From: UBA1563 sp037440065
GTDB taxonomy: Bacteria > Bacteroidota > Ignavibacteria > Ignavibacteriales > Ignavibacteriaceae
Length of the DNA stretch: 64,000 bases
Reading direction: 5' to 3'
Assembly (NCBI GenBank): GCA_037440065.1
Contig: JBBIUV010000017.1
Coordinates: 434,001-498,000, forward strand
Below, piece by piece: positions 52,833-62,323 of the stretch. Position 1 is the first letter of the stretch. Every line of letters begins with the position of its first letter. Below the pieces are notes generated by a model. That model was given only the letters and a program-made list of their open reading frames with translations. It made no database searches and was not told the DNA's origin. The position numbers and the translations under genes were made by a program.

Positions 52833-53834
52833 TCACTTTAAGAACGATACCGTGAACCAGTAAATAAACGCCGCGAATGCCGCCGTAACAGGAATGGTTA
52901 ATACCCAGGCCCAAACGAGATCAACGGTAACTTTCCATTTAACTGCCGATAGTCTTTTTGTAATTCCCGCACCGATAATTGATCCGGTAATTGTATGCGT
53001 TGTACTAACGGGAATACCAAAAATTGCCGTTCCAAATAAGGTTAAAGCTCCGGCTGTTTCTGCTGAAAATCCTTCAAAAGGACGAAGTTTGGTGATCTTT
53101 TGTCCCATCGTTTTAACTATTCTCCATCCTCCCGACATAGTACCAAGCGCGATTGACAAATGACAGGAGAGGACAACCCAAAGTGGAATTTCTTCGTTTG
53201 CACTCATCGCACCCGAAGAAACGAGTGCCACAAAAATAATCCCCATCATCTTTTGTGCATCGTTTGAACCATGCCCAAGACTGTAAGCCGCTGATGAAAG
53301 TAGCTGAAGTTTCCGGAAAATCTTATCAACTTTAAAAGGGGCGTAATCTTTACTGAGGTATAAAACAATGATCGCAAAGAAATAAGAGACGACGATACCA
53401 ATAAGGGGCGCAAGAAAAATGAACATGGTAATCTTAACTACCGATCCGACGAAAATTGCACCGAGACCGGCTTTAGCAATCGCAGCACCTACAAATCCCC
53501 CAACCATCGTGTGAGATGAACTTGAAGGAATACCAAACCACCATGTTAATAAATTCCAGATAATTGCCGCAACTAAACCGCTACCGATAACCGTTAAGTC
53601 CACAACATCGCCATGCACAATTCCCTTCCCTACCGTATTTGCAACGTGTAATCCGAAGAAAAGAAAAGCGATAAAATTGAAAAAGGCAGCCCACAATACT
53701 GCAAATTTTGGAGAGAGAACTCTGGTAGAGACCACTGTTGCAATAGAGTTTGCCGCATCATGAAAACCATTGATAAAGTCGAAGATCAATGCGAGGGCAA
53801 TAATCGAAACTAATGGAAGATAATCTATCTGCAT
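52833..53834 (-). CDS. pit: PiT-family inorganic phosphate transporter
   Basis: A 333-residue transporter with about ten membrane helices and the duplicated PiT signature: FDFINGFHDAANSIATVV at the N-terminus and AAYSLGHGSNDAQKMMGI in the second half. It imports phosphate (as metal-phosphate) driven by protons or sodium at high phosphate, complementing Pst. It follows the DUF47 gene by 29 bases and has no Pho-box-like site. Confidence 0.95.
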   Translation of the reverse strand: MQIDYLPLVSIIALALIFDFINGFHDAANSIATVVSTRVLSPKFAVLWAAFFNFIAFLFFGLHVANTVGKGIVHGDVVDLTVIGSGLVAAIIWNLLTWWFGIPSSSSHTMVGGFVGAAIAKAGLGAIFVGSVVKITMFIFLAPLIGIVVSYFFAIIVLYLSKDYAPFKVDKIFRKLQLLSSAAYSLGHGSNDAQKMMGIIFVALVSSGAMSANEEIPLWVVLSCHLSIALGTMSGGWRIVKTMGQKITKLRPFEGFSAETAGALTLFGTAIFGIPVSTTHTITGSIIGAGITKRLSAVKWKVTVDLVWAWVLTIPVTAAFAAFIYWFTVSFLK

Positions 53835-53863
53835 GTGCGTCTGCCGGATTTTCTTATAAATTA

Positions 53864-54481
53864 TTACGAGTTTTTAATTAAGATTGAAATAATCACATTT
53901 GCCGTTGACTGGCATTTGTCGCATGCTTTCTCAAGCATGTCTAGAATTTCTTTCTTTTTAAATAGGGTTATGGCATCTTTTTCTTCAATGAAAAGTTTCT
54001 TTAAGGTTTGGCGGTAAATTGTATCTGCTTCTGTTTCAAGATCTTTAACAGCCTTACATTCGTTGATCTGTTCCCCTTTGTTTTTCAAATCCTGCAAAAC
54101 GATCTCAAGTTCTTTTATCTGGCGGAAAATAATCATGGAGAGTTGTTCGGCGCCGTCAACTTTATCGGTGATGCTGTACATATCAATACGGGCAACAGTT
54201 CCTAAAAGAATATCGCTTAGGCTGTCGATCTTTTTTATTAAGCTGAAAATATCTTCACGGTCGAAGGGAGTGATAAAAGTATTGTTGAGGCGTTTAATAA
54301 CTTTTGTACTTATTTCATCGCACCGTTTTTCAAGCGGTTTGAGTTTAAAATAAATGTCCTTTGCATAATCAGCGGAAGCAAAGAACTCGTTTGTGAGACG
54401 CGCCATTTCTTCAATATGCGTGATAATTTCTTTAAAGTCTTCAAAATATTTTTCTTCTTTTGGCAATAGTCCTTTAAACAT
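53864..54481 (-). CDS. DUF47/PhoU-like regulator of PiT
   Basis: A 205-residue all-helical protein of the DUF47 (TIGR00153) family, distantly related to PhoU. Seen: LPKEEKYFEDF at the N-terminus, LNNTFITPFDREDIFSLIKKID, and DLETEADTIYRQTLKKLF. The gene usually sits next to a PiT transporter, as here, and is thought to modulate it. It is the first gene of the pair. Confidence 0.9.
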   Translation of the reverse strand: MFKGLLPKEEKYFEDFKEIITHIEEMARLTNEFFASADYAKDIYFKLKPLEKRCDEISTKVIKRLNNTFITPFDREDIFSLIKKIDSLSDILLGTVARIDMYSITDKVDGAEQLSMIIFRQIKELEIVLQDLKNKGEQINECKAVKDLETEADTIYRQTLKKLFIEEKDAITLFKKKEILDMLEKACDKCQSTANVIISILIKNS

Positions 54482-54573
54482 GACCTTTTCCTTTAAAAAA
54501 TTAATAGAATCACTTATGTAAGATAGGAAATATTAAAAAATTATGAATTGTTCCGATGATTTTCTTTTAAAAA

Positions 54574-56364
54574 TTAAATAATCTGTTCTGCCTGCTGGAC
54601 TACATGTTTCCTATAAAGTGTTAAAACTGCTGATTTTGAGACAAAACCAACATATTTACCCTCTTGCACTACCGGAAGATTCCACACATTATATTTCTCA
54701 AATTTCTCGGTTACCGAAGTCATCGCTTCATCAACCCCCACTGAACAAATATCTTTGCGCATTATTTCATATACCAGAAGAATGTTATAAAGTTCCTTTT
54801 CAAGAATCATTTCTCTGATGTCGTCAAGATAAATTAAACCAAGATAAGTATTCTGTTCATCTATCACCGGAAAAATATTCCGTTTTGAGCGGGTCATTAC
54901 TTCAAGAAATTGTGCAAGCGTTGCATTCGGATTTACGGATGAAAAATCTTTTTCAATTAATTCGCTAATTGAAATTTTACTGAGTAACGCCACGTCTTTA
55001 TTGGTAACATCATCAAAACCTTTCTCATGTAGAACCTTTGTATAGATCGAATCTTTCTCAAAATATTTGGAGATAAAATACGAAGTAGAAACCACGATCA
55101 TCAATGGGACAAAAAGAACGTAACCACCGGTAATTTCTGCAATTAAAAATATTCCCGTTAACGGTGCACGTATAACACCGGCGAGCACTCCAGCCATACC
55201 AACTGCTATAAAGTTTGCAGTGTTAAGTTCAATAATGCCAAGTGTTTTAAATAAGTAGGTTAGGAAGAATCCGCACATCCCGCCGATAAAAAGTGATGGA
55301 GCGATAATTCCACCATCTCCACCGGCACCAACAGTTAAACCGGATGCAATCGGTTTAAGCATAATAAGGAGAAAAACAAAGAGAAGTAAAAGCCATTCAA
55401 ATGGTATGGGAATACTAAATATACTGTTCTGAATCAGGGAGTAATATTCGCCGCGCAGAGCTTGTTTAACAGAAAGGTACCCTTCCCCAAAAAGAGGAAG
55501 AAAAAGAAATACAAGTAGCGATACACTAAGTCCACCCAAAAGAGCTCTGTAAAATTTATTTTCAATCGTTTGAAAAAATTCTTCAATAAATAAAGTAGAG
55601 CGAATGGTATAAGCAGAAATCAGCCCGCAAAAAACTCCAAGCAAAATATAAAAAGGAATCGCCTGCAGTACCCAACCTTGGGTAACAAGGATGAATAACT
55701 GTCCGCTATGAGTAAAGTTTGAAAAGACCGCTGCTGTTGCAGATGAGATTAAGATAGGAATTAAAAAGGGAACCGATATTTCCGATACCAAAACTTCAAA
55801 CGCAAAAATTACTCCGGCAATAGGACTGTTAAAAATAGCTGAAATTCCCGCTGCAGTTCCGCATGCAAGAAATAATGTTTTGTATTTATAATTCAGTTTG
55901 AGACTTTTTCCGATGTTAGCACCTATGGCTGCACCAGTAGCGGCAATCGGCGCTTCGAGTCCAACGCTTCCTCCTAAACCAACCGTGAGAGTACTAGCAA
56001 TTATATGAGAATATGTCCGCTGAAACGGTATATCTATTTTCCCCTTACCAATTGAGTGGATTATGTCGCTCAATCCTTTTGTATGAATCCCTTTCAACGG
56101 AAATTTTACAAATAGGACCGTAAGAATTATTCCGAATAACGGAAGAAGAAAAACTATTTTAATAGAATAACGTTGAAGTAAAGAGAGAGCAAGTTCATGA
56201 GAAAAATTTACACTTGATTTTAGCACTACGGCTATTAAACCTGAAATAGCACCAATTAATATGCTGAGTAAAAGGATTGACGATTTTGCGGATGGATCGT
56301 GAAAGACATTCGGAAGAAGTTTTTTTAATCTAATCAATATGTTTGTACTGCTTTTATGCTTCAT
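54574..56364 (-). CDS. ClC-family chloride channel/antiporter with CBS pair
   Basis: A 596-residue ClC protein with about 10-12 membrane helices. The gating-glutamate loop reads GGSVGLEAPIAATGA (canonical GREGPxxxxG), so the glutamate is kept. The selectivity loop GGIIAPSLFIGGMCG matches GGIFxPxLxxG, while the first GSGIP loop is poorly conserved. Residues about 455-590 form two CBS domains (NIFPVIDEQNTYLGLIYLDD and NLPVVQEGKYVGFVSKS) that likely bind adenine nucleotides. The retained Glu favours a Cl-/H+ antiporter. Confidence 0.93.
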   Translation of the reverse strand: MKHKSSTNILIRLKKLLPNVFHDPSAKSSILLLSILIGAISGLIAVVLKSSVNFSHELALSLLQRYSIKIVFLLPLFGIILTVLFVKFPLKGIHTKGLSDIIHSIGKGKIDIPFQRTYSHIIASTLTVGLGGSVGLEAPIAATGAAIGANIGKSLKLNYKYKTLFLACGTAAGISAIFNSPIAGVIFAFEVLVSEISVPFLIPILISSATAAVFSNFTHSGQLFILVTQGWVLQAIPFYILLGVFCGLISAYTIRSTLFIEEFFQTIENKFYRALLGGLSVSLLVFLFLPLFGEGYLSVKQALRGEYYSLIQNSIFSIPIPFEWLLLLFVFLLIMLKPIASGLTVGAGGDGGIIAPSLFIGGMCGFFLTYLFKTLGIIELNTANFIAVGMAGVLAGVIRAPLTGIFLIAEITGGYVLFVPLMIVVSTSYFISKYFEKDSIYTKVLHEKGFDDVTNKDVALLSKISISELIEKDFSSVNPNATLAQFLEVMTRSKRNIFPVIDEQNTYLGLIYLDDIREMILEKELYNILLVYEIMRKDICSVGVDEAMTSVTEKFEKYNVWNLPVVQEGKYVGFVSKSAVLTLYRKHVVQQAEQII

Positions 56365-56588
56365 AAGGAAAAAAGTTTTGCTTTACCATTTACAGAAGTT
56401 TCTCTTTCTAAAATAAGAATTTCCTTCGTCTTATTATAGTTCTGCGAAATCTTAGTATAAAGTTTGCATCAATAAATACCGGGAAATCATTCTTATTTTT
56501 TTTAATTCTTAATTGGTTATTAAACGATAGATTTTTAATTTCAACATTGTATTGATAAATTTTCGTCCACAATTAATTGAGAAAAAAG

Positions 56589-58142
56589 ATGAGTAATCAA
56601 ATCTGGCAAAGAAAACCGGTAGAACATTTTGAAGCCGAAATGAAAGAAAGCAAACTTAACCGGGTGCTCAGCAAGTTTGGTTTAACTTCACTTGGTGTTG
56701 GAGCAATCATCGGCGCAGGTATTTTTGTGATGACGGGTGTTGGAGCAAAAGAATATGCGGGACCGGGATTAGCTCTATCATTTATCGTCGCTGGTATCGG
56801 ATGTACTTTTGCAGCTTTATGTTACGCTGAATTCGCGTCCTTCCTTCCTGTAGAAGGGTCAGCTTACGCTTATGCTTATGCAACTATTGGCGAACTTTTT
56901 GCCTGGATAATAGGTTGGGACTTGATCCTCGAATACGGAATGGCGGCTTCAGCCGTGGCTGTAGGTTGGTCTGGCTATTTAAATAAATTTCTTCATTTGT
57001 TCAATGTAAGATTACCAATCTGGTTGATGAACGATCCATTTACGGCAAGAGAAATGATAGCCGATGCAACACAGAAGGGAACACTTGGCAATTTAGCGAC
57101 ACAATATTCTCAAATTACCTTACCAACGGTGTTCGGTATTCATTTTGCGTGGAATATTCCAGCGTTTTTACTTATCTGGATTTTAACGGCAATTCTAGTT
57201 AGAGGAATCAAGCAAGCGGCAAGCACAAATAATGTATTGGTTATGATTAAAGTAGCTGTGGTGTTATTTATTATTGTCTTGGGAGCGCAATACATCAACA
57301 CAGCAAATTGGTCTCCTTTCATACCGGCAAGGGGTGCGTATACAGATGCACTTGGAAATTCTCATCAAGCATACGGTTGGCTGGGTATTGTAGCCGGAGC
57401 GGCATATATTTTCTTCGCTTATATTGGATTTGATACTGTTTCAACTCACGCAGGAGAGGCGAAGAATCCGCAGAAAGATGTTCCTTTTGGAATTATTGTT
57501 TCACTCATCGTTTGTACAATTCTCTACATTTTGGTGGCGTTGATTTTAACGGGAATGGTAAATTATAAAGACATTGATATAACCGCACCAATTGCAGCGG
57601 CATTCGGGGCAGTCGGTCTCAATTATGCTGTGTTCATTATTTCGGTGGCGGCGCTTGCAGGACTAACATCAGTAACGATTGTAATGTTATTGGGGCAGTC
57701 AAGAATTTTCTATGCAATCTCAAAAGACGGTTTATTACCGAAAAAAACTTTCGGAGAAGTGCATCCAATCTACCGAACACCATGGAAATCAAATCTTTTG
57801 ATCGGTGGGATTGTTTCATTTATTGCTGCATTTACCCCGATAGATTCAATATCAAAGATGGTAAATATAGGTACTCTGTTGGCGTTTGTAATAGTTTGTA
57901 TTGCAGTGTGGGTGATGCGGGTAAAAGAGCCAACGCGTAACCGTCCGTTCAAAACCCCGGCGATTTGGTTCGTTGCACCGATGGGTGTTCTTTTCAATTT
58001 GGGAATGATGTTAACCCTTGAATGGCAAAACTGGGTGCGGCTTTTGGTTTGGTTGTTAATAGGGCTGGTGATTTATTTCCTATACGGGAAAAAGCACAGT
58101 GTAATGGCGCATGTTCTGGCAAATGAAAAAACTAATAAGTGA
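56589..58142 (+). CDS. APC-family amino-acid permease (CAT-like)
   Basis: A 517-residue transporter with 12 or more helices, started at the ATG at 56589; a TTG at 56577 would add four residues. TM1 has the substrate-binding break GAIIGAGIFVMTG. FAALCYAEFASFLPVEGSAYAYAYATIGE and EYGMAASAVAVGWSGYL are typical of the cationic amino-acid transporter (YfnA/CAT) branch. The substrate cannot be fixed by eye. It is divergent from the ClC gene with 223 bases between. Confidence 0.92.
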   Translation: MSNQIWQRKPVEHFEAEMKESKLNRVLSKFGLTSLGVGAIIGAGIFVMTGVGAKEYAGPGLALSFIVAGIGCTFAALCYAEFASFLPVEGSAYAYAYATIGELFAWIIGWDLILEYGMAASAVAVGWSGYLNKFLHLFNVRLPIWLMNDPFTAREMIADATQKGTLGNLATQYSQITLPTVFGIHFAWNIPAFLLIWILTAILVRGIKQAASTNNVLVMIKVAVVLFIIVLGAQYINTANWSPFIPARGAYTDALGNSHQAYGWLGIVAGAAYIFFAYIGFDTVSTHAGEAKNPQKDVPFGIIVSLIVCTILYILVALILTGMVNYKDIDITAPIAAAFGAVGLNYAVFIISVAALAGLTSVTIVMLLGQSRIFYAISKDGLLPKKTFGEVHPIYRTPWKSNLLIGGIVSFIAAFTPIDSISKMVNIGTLLAFVIVCIAVWVMRVKEPTRNRPFKTPAIWFVAPMGVLFNLGMMLTLEWQNWVRLLVWLLIGLVIYFLYGKKHSVMAHVLANEKTNK

Positions 58143-58283
58143 CAGCGCTTTAATTTTAAAATACGGGTCAGTTAAACATTAGGATTGTTGTGTCCAATTA
58201 AAGGGAGAAATGGTATTAAGCCTGAAGCAAGAAATGCTTCGTCAATCGCTTTAATACACTTTTCTAGCTTAATTTACTCATGG

Positions 58284-59651
58284 TTACTGAACAATTAATT
58301 TAACATTTTCTGATTTTGTCCTCGCTTCTATCCAGTCTAAAAACCGTTTCTGCTCACTCGAACCGGGATGATTTATAAATTTAGCAAATGCCACTATAAC
58401 GGTGTCTAGTTTTTTTTCATTCCCTGTAGCTAAAACCACTTTTGATACAAACAGCTCACTCAGATTTTTATGCTGCGCCTTAGCTTCTTCAAATAGATTC
58501 TCCACTGGGAATTGGTTGTATCCTGTCTTTGATAATTCGGTTTCGAGAAAAGCAATTTTTTTATCCTTCGTTTTAATTATTTCCTCATTTTTTCTGTACA
58601 AATCATCTATTACTCCTGAACGAATTGCTGAAATATCTATCTTTTTACTCTGGTTGTCGCTTTGTTTTACGATAAGTTTCGCGTTTTCCAGATTGTAATA
58701 TTGCAACTTTGATTTTACAAACTCAATTTTTTCACTATCAATCTCACCCACTGTAAAAACTTCTATCTTTCGCTCCCCTTTTTCAATCGTGAGGTTTTTC
58801 CCAACTATAAACACATCTCCAATACTTAATTCTCGTTTCAAAAAAAGATCTGCATTTCTTGTAAAGATACTTCGTTCAACAATTGAGTACCCTAAATAAA
58901 TACTTGGAATCACGGTAACTCCTACAATAACAAGAATATAAATCTTAACTTTTTTTTCAAAATCTAAATTGGCATACTCATTTTTTGGATAGTGAAGAAA
59001 ACGAACAATGAGCAACGTTGATAAACTTATAAAAACACTGTTAATGAAGAATAAATAAATAGCACCAAAAAAATATGATAAATTACCTTCGGCAAGTCCG
59101 TATCCAGCCGTACATAACGGGGGCATCAATGCCGTTGCAATTGCAACTCCCGGTATTACGTTGCTTATATTTTTTCGAGACATGGCAACTATTCCTGCTA
59201 ATCCGCCGAATAGCGCAATTAAAACATCCCAAATTGTTGGAGTGGTCCGTGCCAATAATTCGGACTGGGCATCCCCCAACGGCGAGACCAAAAAATAGAG
59301 TGTTGAAGTTAGAACGCTTATCAGAACGGCGATGCCAAGATTTTTGAAAGCTGATTTAATCAGTTTTAAATCATTTATTCCAACTCCAAGACCAATTCCC
59401 ATAATCGGACCCATCAAAGGAGAGATTAACATAGCGCCAATGATTACGGCCGTTGAGTTTACATTTAATCCAACTGATGCAATCATTATTGCAAAAATTA
59501 GAACCCATAAATTAGTACCTCTAAACTCAACACCCTTTTTGATTGATTCAATAGTTTGGAGTTCATCCGCCTTATCTTCGTCAAGATTAAAACGATCTTT
59601 TAAAATTTTCTTTAATAGTCCCCAGGTTCCTGAATTCTGCAAAGGATTCAT
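58284..59651 (-). CDS. DUF389-family membrane protein
   Basis: A 455-residue protein. Residues 45-265 hold five or six membrane helices with the family hallmark IIGAMLISPLMGPIMGIGLG and VIPGVAIATALMPPLCTAGYGL. The C-terminal ~190 residues are soluble with a central coiled coil (EEIIKTKDKKIAFLETELSK). DUF389 proteins are conserved but unassigned and are sometimes linked to ion or solute transport. It begins a minus-strand cluster with two small genes and a methyltransferase upstream. Confidence 0.87.
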   Translation of the reverse strand: MNPLQNSGTWGLLKKILKDRFNLDEDKADELQTIESIKKGVEFRGTNLWVLIFAIMIASVGLNVNSTAVIIGAMLISPLMGPIMGIGLGVGINDLKLIKSAFKNLGIAVLISVLTSTLYFLVSPLGDAQSELLARTTPTIWDVLIALFGGLAGIVAMSRKNISNVIPGVAIATALMPPLCTAGYGLAEGNLSYFFGAIYLFFINSVFISLSTLLIVRFLHYPKNEYANLDFEKKVKIYILVIVGVTVIPSIYLGYSIVERSIFTRNADLFLKRELSIGDVFIVGKNLTIEKGERKIEVFTVGEIDSEKIEFVKSKLQYYNLENAKLIVKQSDNQSKKIDISAIRSGVIDDLYRKNEEIIKTKDKKIAFLETELSKTGYNQFPVENLFEEAKAQHKNLSELFVSKVVLATGNEKKLDTVIVAFAKFINHPGSSEQKRFLDWIEARTKSENVKLIVQ

Positions 59652-59695
59652 ATTTTATTTCTTTCGTTTTAGCTGCATTGGGTAGATTAGCCAAT

Positions 59696-60088
59696 CTAAC
59701 TATTTGTTTTCTCATAGCTGATTGTTTGCCAATAACCCGATAAATTATTTGCAAGAGCGATTTTTTCAAGAAATTCAAGTTTCATCGGGTGTGGGTTCAA
59801 ATCTTCTTTAATTATGCGGACTCCCACATGTAAAATATTTAGTGCGTTTTCTTTATTGAAAAAAACGGGAGGAGTTTGATCAATAAAAGAATTTTGAAGA
59901 ATATTTTTTAATGCACTTTGGCAAAATTCTTTTTCATAACCTAGTGCCATTCCCTCACGGATAAAAATATCGACTTCGTGATCCCAGATGTTTTTATCTT
60001 TGCTTATCAAAAGTAATAACGCTCTAAGTAAATTGCCTTTGTCTTGAAACTCTTTGGGATCAAGTTTTCCATCTATAAAAGTATTCAT
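59696..60088 (-). CDS. Small helical protein of unknown function
   Basis: A 130-residue, mostly helical, soluble protein (LLRALLLLISKDKNIWDHEVDIFIREGMALG, FLEKIALANNLS). The acidic helical pattern is vaguely like TerB-fold proteins, but I would not assign it. It lies 21 bases after the methyltransferase gene and 44 before the DUF389 gene, so the three may form an operon. Confidence 0.68.
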   Translation of the reverse strand: MNTFIDGKLDPKEFQDKGNLLRALLLLISKDKNIWDHEVDIFIREGMALGYEKEFCQSALKNILQNSFIDQTPPVFFNKENALNILHVGVRIIKEDLNPHPMKLEFLEKIALANNLSGYWQTISYEKTNS

Positions 60089-60109
60089 TGTATTTTGCTC
60101 AATTAAATA

Positions 60110-61339
60110 TTATTGCTTTCCAACTTCAACAACACAAAATAAACCGTGTCCACAACCTAAACCCTCCGGAAGACCAAATTCCAAATTCCTAAGTACACAG
60201 GCAACCTGCGGACCCATGATACTTGCCCAAAAATCCACTACCGGAAACCTGGAAGAGTTCCCATCCAGCCATTGAAGCATCTGTAATTCTTCTTTTAATT
60301 CGGCAGGCGCCAATTCAAGTATTTTTGTTAATGGTACCTTTTTCTTATTCATTAAAGCATCAAGAAAACTGATAGTTCTATTCCACAGTTTTTGGTAATG
60401 TAAAATTCGTTGGTATACCTCCGAATTTAATTCCTTTAAGGAATCCAGATATGAAATATCTACGAATAAGTGTTCAACAGAACCACGGTAATCCCGATCA
60501 AAGAATTTATTTATTTCGAACCGTAAGTTTTGAGGATGTTGATTATAATAGCCTGTTGACATATGTCTACCAACCAGAATTGAGCGGTCGATACATTTAA
60601 CAGTAACACGGCGGTTATTTTTAAGCGCGATGTCTTCAATCAGATCGCGAATTTCTGAACCACCCCAAAATCGGACAAGATAGCTCTCCGGTATCGTTTC
60701 TTCTTGTTGATTTGGCGGATACAACCATGACATATTGTAGGGGAGTAGATCTGTTTCTTTTTGATTCCAGTACTGAGGCCACTCGGGCGAAAATTTTCCA
60801 AACAGATCAAGTACTAACACGAAATCATCGGTACCAGACTTAAAAATGTGTTCTACTAAATTTTGTAATTCACTATAAGTTAAATGAGAAGGAGAAGAAT
60901 AGCTTGAGAAATAGACATCAGCTTGCCCTTCATTTAAGAAAGAATGATCGACAGCTAAATTGCTTTCAATAAATTGAATGTTATCTTTTCCGCTAAAGTT
61001 TGCTCTCCCCTGTTTTATCATTGAAGGTGAGATGTCCACTCCAAGATATAACTGAATATTAGAATCGGTCAATACAAAATCACGCTGAATTGTAGTTTTG
61101 TTAATTGGCGGGATATGGGTTAGTAATTCATATCCTTCCCCGCTTCCGCAGCCAAGATCAACTATCCGCAGTTTATCCTTATTATTTAATAAGTTAAGGA
61201 TCGGTTGTCTAATGGCCGTTTTAATAGAAATGTCCTCCCAGTATTTACGTACATTATCTTTTTTCCCGGTTAGTCCTCCTTTGTCAATCCCGTAAAACCC
61301 TTGCTGAACGGCAGTTTCAAAAAATTCTGTCTTTTCCAT
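60110..61339 (-). CDS. SAM-dependent methyltransferase with an extra C-terminal domain
   Basis: A 409-residue class I methyltransferase. Motif I is VDLGCGSGEGYELL (near residue 60) with the acidic strand end YLGVDISPSMIKQG and post-motifs VYFSSYSSPSHLT and FVLVLDLFGKFSP. After the Rossmann core (to about 265) comes a ~145-residue helical C-terminal part with VVDFWASIMGPQ and the Gly/Cys/His-rich segment GLPEGLGCGHGLFCVVEVG, not recognised. The target is unknown. AAGGAGATAC provides a good ribosome site. Confidence 0.82.
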   Translation of the reverse strand: MEKTEFFETAVQQGFYGIDKGGLTGKKDNVRKYWEDISIKTAIRQPILNLLNNKDKLRIVDLGCGSGEGYELLTHIPPINKTTIQRDFVLTDSNIQLYLGVDISPSMIKQGRANFSGKDNIQFIESNLAVDHSFLNEGQADVYFSSYSSPSHLTYSELQNLVEHIFKSGTDDFVLVLDLFGKFSPEWPQYWNQKETDLLPYNMSWLYPPNQQEETIPESYLVRFWGGSEIRDLIEDIALKNNRRVTVKCIDRSILVGRHMSTGYYNQHPQNLRFEINKFFDRDYRGSVEHLFVDISYLDSLKELNSEVYQRILHYQKLWNRTISFLDALMNKKKVPLTKILELAPAELKEELQMLQWLDGNSSRFPVVDFWASIMGPQVACVLRNLEFGLPEGLGCGHGLFCVVEVGKQ

Positions 61340-61443
61340 AAAGTATCTCCTTGGTCTATTTGCCTAAATATTCACCACAAGAAAACATTATTAACCGTTC
61401 CACTAAGCGATAGCAGAACGATACTTCAATGCTTTCCCTCTGA

Positions 61444-61516
61444 AGGATCGTATTCTATTTTCATAGAATCCTCAAACTAAGTAAATGATAACGTTACAAG
61501 AATGAGCTCTTGTAAC
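61444..61516. repeat. Two stem-loops between the small membrane protein and methyltransferase genes
   Basis: The first is ATTCTAT/ATAGAAT (61452-61469) extended by AGG/CCT. The second is GTTACAAGA, six bases, TCTTGTAAC (61493-61516), a perfect 9-bp stem. Neither has a T-tract on the minus strand. They may be mRNA-stabilising or protein-binding elements in the 5' leader of the methyltransferase gene. Confidence 0.55.
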
Positions 61517-61524
61517 AATCAGAA

Positions 61525-61635
61525 TTACATAGTAAGGAGAAGTTTTACAACCATAATTAACACTCCCACCACTAACATTACCACTAAAGCAACTGCATAA
61601 TTGCTGGTATTATCTTTTTTATTCTCGGAATCCAT
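61525..61635 (-). CDS. 36-residue single-TM small protein
   Basis: A short frame beginning MDSENKKDNTSNYAVAL and ending KLLLTM, with a 20-residue hydrophobic core made of Val, Leu, Ala, Met and Gly. The hydrophilic N-terminus plus one helix is the profile of regulatory small membrane proteins. The ribosome site (AGTGAG) is weak and the family is unknown. It is upstream of the methyltransferase gene on the same strand. Confidence 0.55.
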   Translation of the reverse strand: MDSENKKDNTSNYAVALVVMLVVGVLIMVVKLLLTM

Positions 61636-61749
61636 GGTCTACTCACTTTCATAAAATTAAGTAAAGTGTAAATCGAGATAGGTTGCCCCATTTGTTTTCT
61701 TTAAAGGCAACTTCGATATTACATTGTTTGATTAAATTGAAGAGAGAAA

Positions 61750-62079
61750 CTAAAATTTCGGGGGAGCTTTATTCGCTGGTTTTGTTAATGCAGGTCCGGA
61801 TTTAATAACTACTATTTCATCAAGAAGTGTGGCAACATACTTTTTATATAAAGGATCGTTACCGGTGACAAAAAATAGCGGAACTTCAACATTCGTCTGT
61901 AAAGATGGAACTATATGTTTTGGTATTTTGGAAGAAAAAATAAATGTTTGGGAAGGGGCAGAACTTTTGGGAGAAACGGTATTAAACCGTAAAAAAGAAA
62001 TCTCTCCTCCGCTGACAAGGTGTGCCATTCCCGACAGAATGTAAATGGAAATCAGCGCTATGTAACTAAATCGTTTCAT
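61750..62079 (-). CDS. Predicted secreted protein of unknown function
   Basis: A 109-residue protein with an N-terminal signal-like helix (MKRFSYIALISIYILSG) and a Ser/Pro/Lys-rich mature part. The latter includes VEVPLFFVTGNDPLYKKYVATLLDEIVVIK and a Pro/Lys-rich tail. No homology is recognised. It may be co-transcribed with the 36-residue gene 114 bases downstream. Confidence 0.55.
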   Translation of the reverse strand: MKRFSYIALISIYILSGMAHLVSGGEISFLRFNTVSPKSSAPSQTFIFSSKIPKHIVPSLQTNVEVPLFFVTGNDPLYKKYVATLLDEIVVIKSGPALTKPANKAPPKF

Positions 62080-62323
62080 TTATTTATGAGAGCATTTCTT
62101 TTTGTGTAACTTACTATTTTTTTACGTTATCGTCAAAGTTAAAACAGAGTAGCATTTTTCAAGAAATAGGATAATGACACACACTTTACATCACCTCAAC
62201 GCTCACCTCCAAAAATTCAGATTCCTCTGCCTCATCTCATTTCCCTATTTCAAATCAGTAATCATTTGTAACTCTATCACCCCCTCGTTAATTTGGGGTG
62301 AACACTAAATAATTTTTATAAAA

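Noticed and set aside
56365..56588. A riboswitch or T-box in the leader of the amino-acid permease gene
   Set aside because: No T-box consensus, lysine-riboswitch stems or terminator/antiterminator pair could be found in the 223-base divergent region.
58210..58254. A 14-codon frame with a good ribosome site (AGGGAG) after the amino-acid permease gene
   Set aside because: Too short and hydrophilic to support, and it overlaps a small hairpin (58224-58240) without a T-tract. No leader-peptide pattern such as runs of one amino-acid codon is seen.
62279..62300. Hairpin CACCCC/GGGGTG before the CNNM/CorC gene as a Mg2+ riboswitch
   Set aside because: A single 6-bp stem is far simpler than the M-box or mgtA leader folds. 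It is mentioned only as a local hairpin.
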